A DNA stretch of 64,000 nt from Metaphire vulgaris (lineage: Eukaryota > Annelida > Clitellata > Crassiclitellata > Megascolecidae), in NCBI GenBank assembly GCA_018105865.1, contig CM030848.1, forward strand, positions 3,395,501-3,459,500, given 5' to 3'. Shown here in pieces: positions 1-11,932 of this stretch. Under the pieces are notes generated by a model. It had not been told where the DNA came from. It searched no databases and saw only the letters and a list, made by a program, of their open reading frames with translations. The position numbers were made by a program, and so were the translations under genes. Numbering within the stretch: the stretch's first letter is position 1; each line of letters starts with the position of its first letter.

Positions 1-907
1 CTTAGGCACTTCGCAGCAGTTCACGAGTGGAAAGAGTGGAAAGTTTCTTTGGTCGACTTGATCCTTGGACCCTCAGATACATTTCTATTTCTTTTCGAAT
101 GTTCTTATTGGAATCGTTGAAATTTTGCGCCTTGACGTTATATGGCTCGAATTCCTGAATCTTGTATTTTCTTGAGTCCAGGACTTGCCCTATTAATCAA
201 GAGTGTTGAAATTATACACGTAAACAACTCTGATTTTACCTGTTGATTTTGATTGATACCTGTTGGTTCAATTCGGCCTACGTTTTTTTAATAGGTACAT
301 TCAACAGTAATATTATGTTTCTCTGTCTACGTCCAAGAAACCGCCTTTGTCGCCTTCCTTTTACCTAACTGAAATTCGCATCTCCAGTTTCGTCATATAC
401 AGGATCCGCTGATGTATCATAAACACAAAGCCTGCCCTGATATAGCGCAGGCAATTTTCGCCACCGACGGTACTGGTACTTGGTACATTACGCGTGTGAT
501 TGGTTTATCGGGATTCTTTCCATCAGCGGATGATACGAGTGGAGAGGAGGACATTCCTCAATCTGGCTTCCTCTCCCCTTTTAATTCCCTCTCCTTTCGA
601 CCGTCGGATAATAATAAGTCAGACCACTGATTCGCAGCCGTCGCCTTTTCCACCATTGAACCTTCGACCGCACAAAAGCGACGGAAATTGGACAAGCGGT
701 AGCATCTTCTCCGTCGATTGCAGCAGGGAAAGAGCGAGAGCGAAAGAGACAGACAGACAGACAGACAGAGAGTGCAGGTGATAGTATTGTGTCTGCAGCC
801 TACAATTAAAGTCTGCGCCAATTAATTTTAGTAAAATTAAAACGATTTTCAGAACTCTAGAATTTATTTATTATTGTCGTTCATCGCGTAGTTATATGCA
901 GAAATAC
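1..907. other. Intergenic DNA, no gene seen
   Basis: I see no convincing coding exon, RNA gene or repeat terminus here apart from a short ACAG microsatellite near 745-772. The stretch ends at the target-site duplication of the hAT element that follows. Confidence 0.5.
745..772. repeat. (ACAG)n microsatellite
   Basis: About six tandem ACAG units embedded in purine-rich sequence. Confidence 0.8.
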
Positions 908-915
908 GGAAGATC

Positions 916-2377
916 CAGAGGCGGATTTACATTTTGGAGGCCCGGTGCAAAATGAATCGTAGTCACTTAAAGACAGTGTTTATTCTAGGCCCTTTTGGGG
1001 ATTCCCAAAATGAAAAATTCCCCCCCCCCAAAAAAAAAATTCTTTTTTATATGTTGCATAGGGAGATGGAATTCCCCCTCCCCCCAAAAAAGTGTGGCGA
1101 CGGGGGATTTTTTATTTTTTTTGGAGAGGGAAAAATAAAGAAGCTTGTCACAGAGCGTTTAAGAAGGGAAAACGGGCAGATGACCTTTTTGTTTTTTTTG
1201 TTTTTGCTCGTCAAGACGTTTGAGATTCAAACCTTGTCCATCCAAACATTTCAAAATCCTCCCAATGTCAAGGTGGCTAGAATAAACACTGTTTAATGAA
1301 GTAAAAATACAACAAACGTCATTGAAAAATGAAATAATTAAATGCCATTGACTTCAACTCAAATAAACTTGCATTGAATTTGCAGTCGTAGTCAGCGTAC
1401 TTGGGGCACGGTCGACCTGTCGTCTGTTTATAATATTAGTAGTGTACTGGTAACTCACCGTAGCTGGTAATTAGTCTAAATTGTCTCAACATGTCGCCGA
1501 CGACTTTTTGTTGTGGCTAAGGCCTCCACTAGCTGTGCAAAGTCGATTGTCTTCACGAGTTCATTTTCAATGTTCAGTATGGCTAAGGATGACAGCCTAT
1601 GATCTGTTAGATATTAATGCGCTATAATCCACGTGTTATGGCGTATAAATTAATTTAATTTATTTAAGTGTTATTTGAACTTATTTCTTATGAATTTAAT
1701 CATACACGAAGATGAGTTCCGGTACCTTTTTTCTACAAAAAAGCACTAAGTATAACTAGGATTTGTAATCGTTTGCCAAAAAGGTCACTGTCACGGTGTT
1801 ACGCATTTTCGGTAAGACAAATGAGTGATGGCGTTAGTCTGACTGCAACTATGCATTGCCATTCCAAAGGTACGGAGGCATACGACTTACTCCTCCCATT
1901 TCTCGCTTCTTGACCGGTGGTACCGTGGTAAGAATTGACCGTCGAGATACACTGTACAGGCATTCAGGTTGAGTCATGCAGTACCCCTAATCTGCATAAC
2001 GATGCAAGAAGCCGGGCGTCTACGACCGCCGGTGGCCCGGTGCAACCGTCAGTCAGAGTTCAGCCATTATGAGCCACACTATTATTTGAGGTCAGCTAAA
2101 CCGGGGTATATGAGATATAAGCTTTCTTAACATAGACTCATGGAGCATGCATTAAATTGCACTGCAATACTAAATTATTACTAATCCATGTCCAAACACT
2201 ACTAACGTCTAACGATACAACATTCATGTATATCTCCGAAAATAAATTACTTTAAAGAAACTAATAATTAAAAGTCTTTAAAAAATTATTATTAGAAAAG
2301 GGAGGGCCCTAAATTTGTATTTTGAAGGGAGGCCCGGTACCGATGCACCACCTGGTACCGTGGTAAATCCGCCTCTG
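916..2377. mobile_element. hAT-type DNA transposon, non-autonomous, with perfect TSD
   Basis: The ends are perfect 15-bp inverted repeats, CAGAGGCGGATTTAC at 916 and its complement ending at 2377. They are flanked by an exact 8-bp duplication ggaagatc at 908-915 and 2378-2385. An 8-bp TSD with CA...TG termini is the hAT signature. The 1.46 kb interior has no transposase reading frame, but GGCCCGGT-type sequence lies near both ends. Around 1700-1747 there is a decayed copy of the right end of the MITE seen intact at 17039-17290. Confidence 0.88.
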
Positions 2378-2385
2378 GGAAGATC

Positions 2386-3236
2386 CGTCATTTCAGAAAT
2401 GTGTTAGTTTTAAAATAGTTTCTTAGTTTAATCTTTTAGTTTTAAAAATTATTTTCTTCAAAACTGAGGTTCATCTTCGAAACGATAAATCGCAAATGTA
2501 TAGAATCTCAACCAGAATGCTTAGAAGTGTACTAAACATTTTGAACTAAACTCATCAGCGAAATTCAGTCAAACTTTTCATCTGCATGTGACTTTACTAC
2601 TTCTTCTCAGAAGCCGCGGTCAAGGTTTTCCAGAATCTCGAGTGGCAACACGGCGCACTGGATGCAACGCTTAGCCCTGTTTGGCCCATTCAATTGATCA
2701 GATGCGGGGGAGGAGGAGGAGGAGGAGGAGGATCTACTGCACCATATCAGAGCATTGGGTCGTCGTCGTCGTTGCTGTTGCGACGTAGGCGTCGTGGTGG
2801 TCGTGTAGTCGTCGGTGTGTGTGTGTGCTCATAATGCCGGGCTATTTGACCGTCGGAGTGCGGCGCTGGCGTTGTGAGCGGCGCCTTCGGTCGGCGATGG
2901 CGGCGGCGGCGGCGGGACAAGCGACCAACCGACCGGCCGCGGGCAGGAAAAGGCACTTAAGTATCGTCAAGACACTTCGGTAAATGAAGTAAGCCAAAGG
3001 ACGAGGAAGGAGCGACCGCCGACTCTCTGCAGATAACATCCTCCGCCGTCGCAGCAGATGAAACGCTTCTCTCTCTTTCTCGACGGAGCTCAGATACATG
3101 CGCAGAATTCCAACTGCGCGGTCGGGTTCTTGAATTGTGCATCCGCATCTGAGTAACATTTAGAGTTTCTTATTAAACTTTGATATTTTAATTTTATCGT
3201 GAATTTACGTCCGAAATCGTGCGTACTGCTCGACAT

Positions 3237-3237
<1 letters not shown>
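2386..3237. other. 5' flank of the Toll-like receptor gene
   Basis: This separates the hAT element from the receptor start codon. It holds a GGA microsatellite (about 2705-2731), a GTC/GTT-rich patch and a CG-rich stretch (2740-2950). The promoter and 5' UTR should lie here, but I see no clear TATA box or defined start site. Short minus-strand frames in the CG-rich part look like composition artefacts. Confidence 0.4.

Positions 3238-3268
<31 letters not shown>
3238..3268. repeat. (ATC)n microsatellite just before the TLR start codon
   Basis: About ten ATC units end two bases before the ATG at 3271. The run is open in the receptor's frame and would encode isoleucines, but no upstream ATG precedes it in that frame, so it is most likely 5' UTR. 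Confidence 0.85.
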
Positions 3269-3270
3269 AC

Positions 3271-6200
3271 ATGAAAGCGCTTTCAGGACATGGCGTCTAT
3301 AGAGCTCCGTCGTGTGATCGGAGCATCTTGACCGATGCTTTCATTCATCTGCAGTTGCGTTTCTGTATTTGCGTCGCGTTTTTCATTTTCCTCTTTCTCC
3401 CGAGCTCCAACGGTCGACCGCAGTGCACCTGTGTCCAGAAGAGTAACGGAACAAGCAGCAGCAGCAGCAGCCACCTCGTTGGTATGAAATGCGCATCCGT
3501 ATCGTGCGCTGAGGAATGCGGTTTTCGTCATTCTTCTGACGAGGGAAAGACCGGCGCATTGCGATGTCGCGATGGCAATGGCACGTCCGTGACGGCGCAA
3601 TCAATCAACGAAGGAGGAGGAAACAGAAGTGGAGTGACAAACGACAGTGGGGGAGTCGAGCCCTTCTTGTTTCTCAGCGCCGTTGCAACAGGACACGACT
3701 GCAGATGTCTCAGGTTGTTCCTTTTTCTAAATGTCTCAGAAAATCTTACAGCCATTTTGCCTCGCGTCGAAGGACTTGTAGGCGTTGGAATGACGGAGAA
3801 TGGCGCAAATCACCCGACATCACCTTTTGAAGAAGACTCTGATTTCGAAGAATTTAGCGATTCACTTAACTTCCTGAATCTGTCAAATAATGTCATCAAC
3901 CACATATCTTGGAAAACGTTTTCCGTTTTCCGAAGCTTGAGACATTTGGATCTATCGAAGAATCTGATTGCGACGCTGGAAGATTGTATGGGTTGCAGAT
4001 TCACCGTTCGCATTCTGGACATTAGTGGCAACCGATTGACACGACTGCCCATTTCCAAAAATTCTGGAGCTAAATTCGATGATCTGAGCACATCCTGAAC
4101 GTCTCCGGAAATGAAATTAGGACATTGGACTTCGTTGGAGAGAACCTGAGAGAATTTTGGATGAGTGAAAACCAGGTGAGTTCAATAGAAACGGGAGTTT
4201 TCACTTCTGTTAACAGTCACTTGGAGGTCATTGACCTGTCTCGTAATAAGCTCTTCTCCGTCAAGAACTTTACTTTTGTTGACATCAGCAGCGTTCGACT
4301 GATCAACCTTTCCCGTAATTCGATCGCAAACATAGAGACGGCTGCGTTTCATTCGTCGGAGGCCGAATCCGTTTCAGAAACGGAGAGAGTTCATCGGATT
4401 CAGGGCAATGACCTTCCCAACATCTGCCTGGGGAGAACGTGGACTGCGCTCGATACTCTCGATCTAAGTCACAATAAGCTGCGAAGCGTTGACGATGCCG
4501 TGTTCATGGGACCTCTGTGCGGAGTCCGGACGCTGCTGCTGGGAAACAACCGCATCCTGAGGCTGTCGAGGTACATCGTCGAGCAGCTGAGATGGCTCGA
4601 GGTCCTCGAACTCCAACACAACGAACTCACCTGGCTGGAGGTCGGGTCGTTCACCAGCACGACGCTTCGCCATATCAACCTGTCACACAACGACCTGCGC
4701 AAGATCATCAGCATGACGTTCCTATACCTGCCGGTCGTGACGTACATCGACCTCAGCTACAACGACATCGGTTACCTGTACAGGTACGCCTTCTATCGGA
4801 TCTGTAAGGATTCAAATCAGCGAATACGCATCTCGTTCCGCGGAAATCGACTGCAGACGGACGCCGTGTGGAAGATGCTGTGTCTTCTGCAACACCAGGA
4901 GAACAGCACCTGCGTGGTGGACGCCGACCTGAGCGACAACCAGGTGACTCACCTGATGGGAATCGAGGCGATCCAGGCGCTGAAGACCCAGATCAGCGCC
5001 GGTGATGCGTCGCACTTCGGCTTCTGGGAGCGACTGACGATCAATGTGTCCGGGAATCCGGTGGAATGCGACTGCCAACTGACGGACGAACTGGCGCTTG
5101 TCTCCTACGTCCTAGAGTCGTTCAACGCTTCTTCGTCCGCCGATTCATCCGCTGACATGTCGGCGTGGACGAAGCTCAACTGCAGCCAACCGCCCGTCTT
5201 TCAGGGCTTCAGCGTGGCGGAATTTCTCGCCTACTCCATCTGTCCCCTTCAGATCAGCTACACTTCGTGTCCCGTGGCCTGCGACTGCAGGTTTGACATC
5301 CGCGGTCGAGGGAACAGACATCTCAACTGTTCCGGACGTCATCTGTCGATGTTCCCGAGATTCGAATCGCCCTACTTCAACGCATTGGATTTATCCTACA
5401 ACGAGCTGACCGAGGTTCCGGCGAGTTATTTCCGGTCTTCGGACCACGTGGTCTATCTCGATCTGTCGCATAATCACTTGAAGTCTCTGCCGTTCGATGC
5501 CTTACAGCGAATGTCGTCTCTTAGGCAGCTCTTTCTGCACCAGAATGACCTCAAGTACCTTCCGCCGGAGATCGAGCAGCTGCCGCAGCTGAAGTACCTG
5601 AGTATTCAGGGAAATCCTCTGGCGTGCGACTGCAGCCACTCCGCCCTTCGTCTGGTTGCGACGAAACTCCGACGCGTCGTCTCAGACTTCCCCCGCGTTC
5701 GCTGTGCCGACGGCCGCCTCCTCTGGCGCCTGAATCTCACGGACGCAGGCCCCGGCTGCTCTCTCCCCGCCCCCTCCATCGCCGCCGCCGCAGCAGCAGA
5801 GAGATGGTCGCCGCCAGTGTGAGGCTGCACCAGGGTCTGTTGGCACTCGGTTCGGTCGCTGTGGTCGTGTTCGTCGCAGCCGCCGTGCTGACGAGACTGA
5901 GGTCGAAACGCACGTTCAGTCGACCGAGGGGCTCTTGGAAGAAGATCGAGAACCAAGAGGACCTGCTTCGATACGATGTCTTCGTTTCCTACTGTGACCT
6001 GGACGAGGCTTGGGTCACCGGAACACTCCTGGACATCATCTGGAGCGAGTCCGGTCAGTACAGCGTCTCCCTTCAGCAGCAGCCGCAGCAGCAGCAGCCA
6101 CAGTCCAGTGTCCGTCTTCCATCGGACAACATCCGAAGGAACATCGACAGCAGCAAAGTGACAATCGTCGTCCTTTCGAAGAGGTTCCTCAAGACCATTT

Positions 6201-6505
6201 GGGCAACGGATTCCTACAGGACGATGCTACTGGAAAAACTGGAATCGGAGCGTCACCAGTTCATCTTCGTCTACCTGGAAAGAGTCGACATCGAGGAATT
6301 GGATCGAGATCTTCACGGATTTCTCCCCGAAGAGAAGACGCTGAAAGTGACCGACCCTCTGTTCGCAGAGAAGCTCGTCTACCATCTTCCGCCTCCGCTG
6401 AGGATCTCCGGGCCGAGCAGCTACTCGGACCCAGCGAGCGGTCTTCTCGTGGAACTGACGGACGGCGTTCGTTCGGAACCTAAGTCCAATCGCGAGAAAT
6501 ACTGA
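3271..6505 (+). CDS. Toll-like receptor (two LRR blocks, TM, TIR), two frameshifts
   Basis: A single-pass membrane receptor of the Toll family, expected to bind ligand through its LRRs and signal through a cytoplasmic TIR domain to MyD88/IRAK. From the ATG at 3271, residues about 31-48 form a hydrophobic signal segment (FCICVAFFIFLFLP). LRRs with the LxLSxNxL pattern run from about 3870 to 5040. An LRRCT (NPVECDCQL) follows, then an LRRNT-like cluster (CPVACDCRF), three more LRRs, and a second LRRCT (NPLACDCSH). This is the multiple-cysteine-cluster layout common in protostome Tolls. A transmembrane helix lies near 5834-5899 and the TIR from about 5973 (YDVFVSY) to 6396. The frame shifts near 4085-4092 and again in the GCC/GCA run near 5760-5815; no intron fits at the first site. 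The expected length is about 1078 residues. The TIR lacks a normal RDxxPG box. The shifts may be assembly indels or real decay. Confidence 0.9.
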
Positions 6506-6834
6506 CCCCAGATGTCAGCCAAATTGCCTGTAATTAATCACACGAAGTGTGGTATCAATGTCGCATTGGATTTTTGCAATGATACAGTAATACAACGCTT
6601 AGAACGAACTCTGACCTCAAAATCCCATTTTATTAATGTCTTTGTTTGATCAGATACCACGCTTCTGTTCTCAGTTAAGTATGCAAAATGAATTGAATAT
6701 CTCCACCGCTTTGGTATTTAAATAGCCTACATATGCATTGTTATAATCAAAGACAAATCAGTTTAACACTGTCATCCAGTATTTGCGTACATTGTTTGTA
6801 TCTCATTGTTTGTATCCGTTAAATGGTCATCACT
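6506..6834. other. 3' flank of the TLR gene
   Basis: AT-rich sequence after the receptor stop codon. It probably holds the 3' UTR, but no canonical AATAAA signal is obvious. No other gene is seen. Confidence 0.4.
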
Positions 6835-6915
6835 CAAAAAACCCGCTTTTCTCATGCACCAGAACTTTGGAACTCAATTCCAGCCTCCCTCCGCAGCCTA
6901 GGACGTGGTTGATAA
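6835..6915 (+). mobile_element. LINE reverse-transcriptase C-terminus fragment
   Basis: The plus strand reads a peptide like PELWNSIPASLRSLG. The same peptide occurs in the LINE copies at 24.7 and 33.5 kb and is typical of the C-terminal end of CR1/L2-like LINE ORF2. It is a short 5'-truncated relic. Confidence 0.5.
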
Positions 6916-7145
6916 ATTCATCGACCCTTTGAGTCATTATTCGAAAAGTCAGTTAGCAACAACAACCTGACCAGCCGCCATATTTCATTTTGCGACAAAC
7001 CAGGCGCTATTTATTCCTATGTTAACTGTATTTAGCCAATAAGCTGACCTTGATAAATCATCGACCCAATGAGTTACATTGTTGACAGTTATTTCAGGCG
7101 CTTTATTCCTATGTTAACTGTATTTAGCCAATAAGTGACAGATAG
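6909..7145. repeat. Imperfect direct duplication downstream of the TLR
   Basis: The phrase TTCCTATGTTAACTGTATTT followed by AGCCAATAAG appears at about 7014 and 7110. The phrase TTGATAAAT-CATCGACCC appears at about 6909 and 7050. The two copies are partly rearranged relative to each other. Confidence 0.6.
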
Positions 7146-8100
7146 GCGCCTTTACATGTGACAGTTATTTCAGTTGTTACGAAGTTCGTCGTCTTCTCCT
7201 TCTCAGGGTCTGCAAATGAAGTGTCGTGTCTGGCGCCAGGTACTGGTGCACTGTCAGAGGCTGTCATTTCGTAGTATGTAATGTAGGCTAATACAGTCCT
7301 GTATAGAAATGTCTGTTTGAGTCTCTTCTAACCGGCTGTGCAAAGACAGGAATTTCGTGAGACAGAGATTCGCTGAATATCGTACACAGCATCTCCTTCC
7401 ATACGTGCTCCGACTCGAAGGGTTTATTTGCGAAGGAGGAGACGGAGAAGGAGGAGGAGCCGTAGTAGGGAAGCCCCCCTCTGCTGCCGCTAAACCGAAT
7501 TCCTTTTTTATTGAGCGCCAGATAGGACCGCCGGCTTCTTACGCACCGACATAATCGCGCCATCACCGACTGAGTCGGGTATTTCTCGAATGATCGGCTC
7601 GCGGTTCGCTTTGTCGATTCGTGCTCGAAGTTTAATGATTATTTTCTTTTTCATTGCTCCATCAAATCAATCGCCCGAAAGAAGATAGAGACTGGACGAC
7701 CATTGGTCGACCACGACCCGTATAACCCAGAGCAGATTAAATGTAGCTTTTTGAGTAAAATAGGTCGGTGTGTGCTACTCTGAACAACCAGTTAAGACGT
7801 AAACATGTAAGCATCAAAAATTTTGGCGTAAGAGTGGATTTTTAGGAGTTTATTACCTCGTTCACCAATACCAGAAGTGCTGATCACCATAAAAGTGAGA
7901 AGTTTCGAAGTTGTATTTCACTAATATTTCAGACTTTTATGATCTGTGCAATAATTACTTAATCGCTAGGGCCACTTGCGAACATTGCATGCGGGCTTAG
8001 CATAGGGACAAAGCCTATGAGCTGACGCAGTCGCCCGATTTTGCTTCCAGAAGCCACGCCCATCAATAGCTGATTTAGAAATGGGTGCGGAGGAGGGTAT
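7146..8100. other. Intergenic DNA, no gene seen
   Basis: Neither short frame around 7288-7566 resembles a known protein. The stretch 7960-8060 is unusually GC-balanced but has no tRNA fold that I can support. Confidence 0.35.
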
Positions 8101-8219
8101 CCGGACGTTTCATATCTGGACGATTCATCTCAGGACGGTTCAACGCGGACCATTCATATCAAGGACTATTCATCTCAGAACGTTTCATCAGGAGGATTAT
8201 TCATCTTAGAACTATTCAT

Positions 8220-9672
8220 CATCATCAGTGTTTCTGTCTCTCGACAGGTCCAGGTATCCAGTTATTCCACTCCGATCAATCGATCGGAGTGGAATAAATT
8301 TTGATACAAAAAAGTCATAGCGGCGATGATATGAAGGTGTATCTTCTTCAATATTAGCAATATTAGCTTGCTTCTTCTTTGAGTTCCTGATATCCTTTAT
8401 TCATCATCCACTCCAACATCATCTTTCTCGGTCTACCTCTCACTCTCTTTCCCTCCATTTTTCCTTCGATTATTGTTCTTAGTAAAGAGTCATGCCGGAG
8501 GACATGTCCCATCCAATTTCTCTGCCTTTTCCGGATTGTATCTATCAGGCTTCTTTCTTCTTCTATCTCCTTCATGACTTCCTCGTTTGTCTTATGCTCT
8601 GTGTATTTTACTTTTAGCATTTTCCTCCAAATCCACATTTCAAAAGCCTCTAATCGTTTTATATCTTCCTTTCTCATTGTCCACGGCCCCATACAACGCC
8701 ACACTCCATATCAATGTTTTTACCAATCTCTTTTTAGGTTTAGTTTTAGTTTACTTTGCATCAGCTCCTTTCTCTTGTAAAAAGCTTCCTTTGCTATTGC
8801 TATACGTCTTCTTATATCTTTATTGCATCTGGCATCGGTTATCAGACTTCCTAGATAGCTAAATTCCTTCACTTGCTCTATGATCTGTCCATAAACCTTT
8901 ATTTCCACTCTCATTCCTTCTTTTTTACTTATTACCATAACTTTAGTCTTTTTTGTATTGATTCTCATTCCATACTTTTCTGACACTTGTATCAGTTTAT
9001 CCATTACTTCCTGAAGCCCTTTTTGATTGCTTGCTAGCATGGCCTGATCGTCTGCAGAAGCGCAGCGCCTTTAGTAGTACTCCGACTTTAACTCCCTTAT
9101 CTGTATTCTCCATCGCCTCTTGTACTAATTCTTCTATGTATATGTTAAACAGCAGCGGTGACAGTGGACATCCCTGCCTTACTCCTCTCCCAATCATACA
9201 CGATTCACTCAGTTCTCCCTCTATTCTCACCTTCACTGACTTTCCAAGGTATAGGTTTGCTGTCAGTCTTCTGTCTCTCCAATCCACTCCTACCCTTTTC
9301 AGTGCTCTCATCAAAATCCTCCAGTCTACTCTGTCAAACGCTTTTTCGTAATCCACGAAGCATATATAGATATTTTTTCCATTTTGAAGTCTTCTCTCAC
9401 TTAGCATTCTTAAGCATCCGATTGCATCCCGTGTTCCTTTCCCCTTCCGAAACCCAAACTGATCCTCTCCAAGGAATCCTATTACATCTGTTTTCGCTTG
9501 TACTCTTTTTGTAATGACCTTGAGTATTATCTTCGCCGCATGGCATAATAGACTGATAGTTCTATGGTCCTCGCATTCCATTGCATTTACTTTCTCTTTA
9601 ATCGGAATCATTATTGATTGTAGAAAATCGTTCGGCCATTCTCCTGTCATATAGATTTGTTGGCAGATTTCG
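8220..9672 (-). mobile_element. RTE-like LINE, 5'-truncated, minus strand, 9-bp TSD
   Basis: Minus-strand frames encode a reverse transcriptase: a palm motif FVDYEKAFDRVDW, then GVRQGCPLSPLLFNIY. After a frameshift near 9060 come FSYLGSLITDARC and a C-terminus with RNWMGHVLRHD and GKRVRGRPRKMMLEW. These motifs are typical of RTE-related LINEs. The insertion is flanked by actattcat at 8211-8219 and 9673-9681. Frameshifts and a small insertion near 8295-8368 show it is dead. The same 3' end, without that insertion, recurs at 40868-41066. Confidence 0.85.
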
Positions 9673-9878
9673 ACTATTCATATCAGGACTATTAATCTCG
9701 GATAAAGCTACAAGTATTAGGAAAGTAAAGTAAACAAATATAAATATAAAATATATAAACATATACTAGAAAGATGCTCGCTTCGCTCGCAGTGCAGGAT
9801 AATACTAAAACCCAATCATCGAATTCATGCTGCTGAACAACGTTTCAATGATGTACATACGCCACGTAGCCAAGCTTT

Positions 9879-10132
9879 GACGCTGCAACGTACGCTTCGT
9901 CAAACGCTTCGCGTGGCCGTTCGCTTCGCGTGGCCGTTCGCTTCGCGAGTTGTACACATTATGACGCTGCAACGTACGCTTCGTCAAACGCTTCGCGTGG
10001 CCGTTCGCTTCGCGTGGCCGTTCGCTTCGCGTGGCCGTTCGCTTCGCGTCGCCGTTCGCTTCGTGTCGCCGTTCGCTTCGCGAGTTGTACACATTATGAC
10101 GCTGCAACGTACGCTTCGTCAAACGCTTCGCC
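9879..10132. repeat. CpG-rich minisatellite with nested repeat units
   Basis: Three higher-order units begin GACGCTGCAACGTACGCTTC and contain a variable number (2-5) of 17-bp sub-units CGTGGCCGTTCGCTTCG. Each of the first two ends in GAGTTGTACACATTAT. The array lies inside the foldback-like element and is far richer in CpG than its surroundings. Confidence 0.85.
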
Positions 10133-10149
10133 AGAACGACCAAGCCTAA

Positions 10150-10290
10150 GGTTCCAGAACGACCAATCAGAACGCTCACCCAGCCAACCAATCAGAACGC
10201 TTGATGGTAACGAATGAGAACGTCACACAGCCAACCAATCAGAACGCTCACACAGCCAACCAATCAGAACGCTTGAAGGTAACAGAGAGA
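10150..10290. repeat. CCAAT-bearing minisatellite
   Basis: About five copies of a 25-bp unit (AGCCAACCAATCAGAACGCT), alternating with shortened versions. Each unit carries ACCAATCAGAACG, a perfect CCAAT-box core. Confidence 0.8.
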
Positions 10291-10384
10291 CATACAGAGC
10301 AAGGATCTTAATATTATAGATACTATATTAGTAATGTTTGTGAAAGAGGCATTATAGAACAAAAGTAAAATATATGAATCATTA

Positions 10385-10486
<102 letters not shown>

Positions 10487-11218
10487 CCTATGAATTAAAA
10501 TGATAGTAACTAATAAAGTTTAGAAAAGGTTTGTATGGGACCATACATCTATTACGTGTTCCAGAAAATCATGTTTTCTAACCCTCTCACGTCTGTTGCA
10601 CTGCGTGAGAAAGTATTTGTTTTAAAATCTAATTATGTCATTTCAACCTGTCTTCTTCAATTGCGGACTCGAATTCTGTCCGTCTCACTGCCGTGAAGCC
10701 TCGCTCGTTTTTACAGTATTCAGATTCAAAATTTATGCAATAGTAATTATTGTGCGTAACCATGCTCCCCACCTCTGTTCTTTCATCCTAATTTCCTAGC
10801 AACCAGCGCCTCTTTAAATCTAATCTGGTGTCTAGATTCCACCAACGGCGGGTCAACGGATGTCAAAGGAAAGCACTTATAGCATAAAAATTCTCAAATT
10901 TCCTTATACTTATAACTTCTTCTGAGATTAAAAGTCCTGACATGAATAGTCCTAAAATGAATAATCCTCCTGATGAAAGGTCCTAAGATGAATAGTCCTT
11001 GATATGAATGGTCCGCGTTGAACCGTCCTGAGATGAATCGTCCTGAATTCGCCGAGGAGAATGCAACAATGGCATCAGTACGTGCGTTTTTGCTGCTTTA
11101 AAATTGTCCGTTATGATGTCTCGTGTTTTCGGACTCCTTCTATTCAGGCCGAAACAAGTCATGTGATTCTTTCTATTAATAGGAAATTATTTTCTAATGG
11201 ACAGATGATACAGATGAT

Positions 11219-11248
11219 AGGGTTAGGGTTACGGTTAACCCTAACCCT
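11219..11248. repeat. Telomere-like palindrome
   Basis: The arm AGGGTTAGGGTTA (11219-11231) is followed by a 4-base loop and its exact complement (11236-11248). The arms are two copies of the TTAGGG telomere unit facing each other. The same 13-bp arms recur at 57582-57616. Confidence 0.8.
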
Positions 11249-11350
11249 TCAGATTGTGATTTCTCAAAGGCCAACAGAGGAATTTAAAGATATTCATCGT
11301 CATAATTTGTGCAGCATTTTGATCATTGGTTTGTTTAAAAAATAATTTAA

Positions 11351-11460
11351 GCCAATCTTTCAGGTCTTAAAGACCATCATTTATATACCTAATGTATTTT
11401 ATAATTATATAGGCCAATCTTTCAGGTCTTAAAGACCAGCATTTATATACTAATGTATAT
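11351..11460. repeat. 62-bp tandem duplication
   Basis: Two copies of a unit starting GCCAATCTTTCAGGTCTTAA begin at 11351 and 11413. The second runs into a (TA)n tract. Confidence 0.8.
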
Positions 11461-11469
11461 ATATATAGG

Positions 11470-11525
<56 letters not shown>
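11456..11525. repeat. (TA)n microsatellite
   Basis: A TA dinucleotide tract, briefly interrupted by GGCCC near 11468. Confidence 0.9.
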
Positions 11526-11528
<3 letters not shown>

Positions 11529-11819
11529 TATACACACTTTACTGCTACAGCGTGGAATGTGATTTTTGGCATAAGGACAAACCTTAGATGCGAGACAAAC
11601 ATGAATGTATGAACGACCGAACGAATGCATAATTTTGGTCCAATGTGTGCAATAAAAACCTTTCTATTTGCGTGAATTCACCATAGGCAATGACATTTGT
11701 GAACAGGGTTTTCTGAACGCTACGGTGCCTGTGGGAGAAACAGGGAGTTCTCTCGAACCATAAATAACCGAAGCAGAATTACGAACTAGTGCTGTAAGTT
11801 CTCTTTCTCCCCCTCTCTC

Positions 11820-11865
11820 TGTCTCTGAATGTCTGTGTATCTGTCTGTCTGTCTGTCTGTCTGTG

Positions 11866-11901
<36 letters not shown>

Positions 11902-11932
11902 GTCTGCCTCTCTCTCTCTCTCTCTCTCTCAT
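11820..11932. repeat. (CTGT)n / (CT)n compound microsatellite
   Basis: CTGT units with minor variants, followed by a CT run. Confidence 0.9.

Noticed and set aside
3199..3270. N-terminal extension of the TLR with a poly-Ile run
   Set aside because: No in-frame ATG upstream of 3271; the Ile codons are an ATC microsatellite in probable 5' UTR.
5606..5956. Arg-rich minus-strand frame opposite the TLR membrane segment
   Set aside because: A shadow of the GC-rich coding strand; the plus strand carries a conserved LRRCT-TM-TIR reading.
9805..10217. Long plus- and minus-strand frames rich in Arg, Lys and Ala
   Set aside because: They follow the CpG-rich minisatellite period and have no start context or domain.
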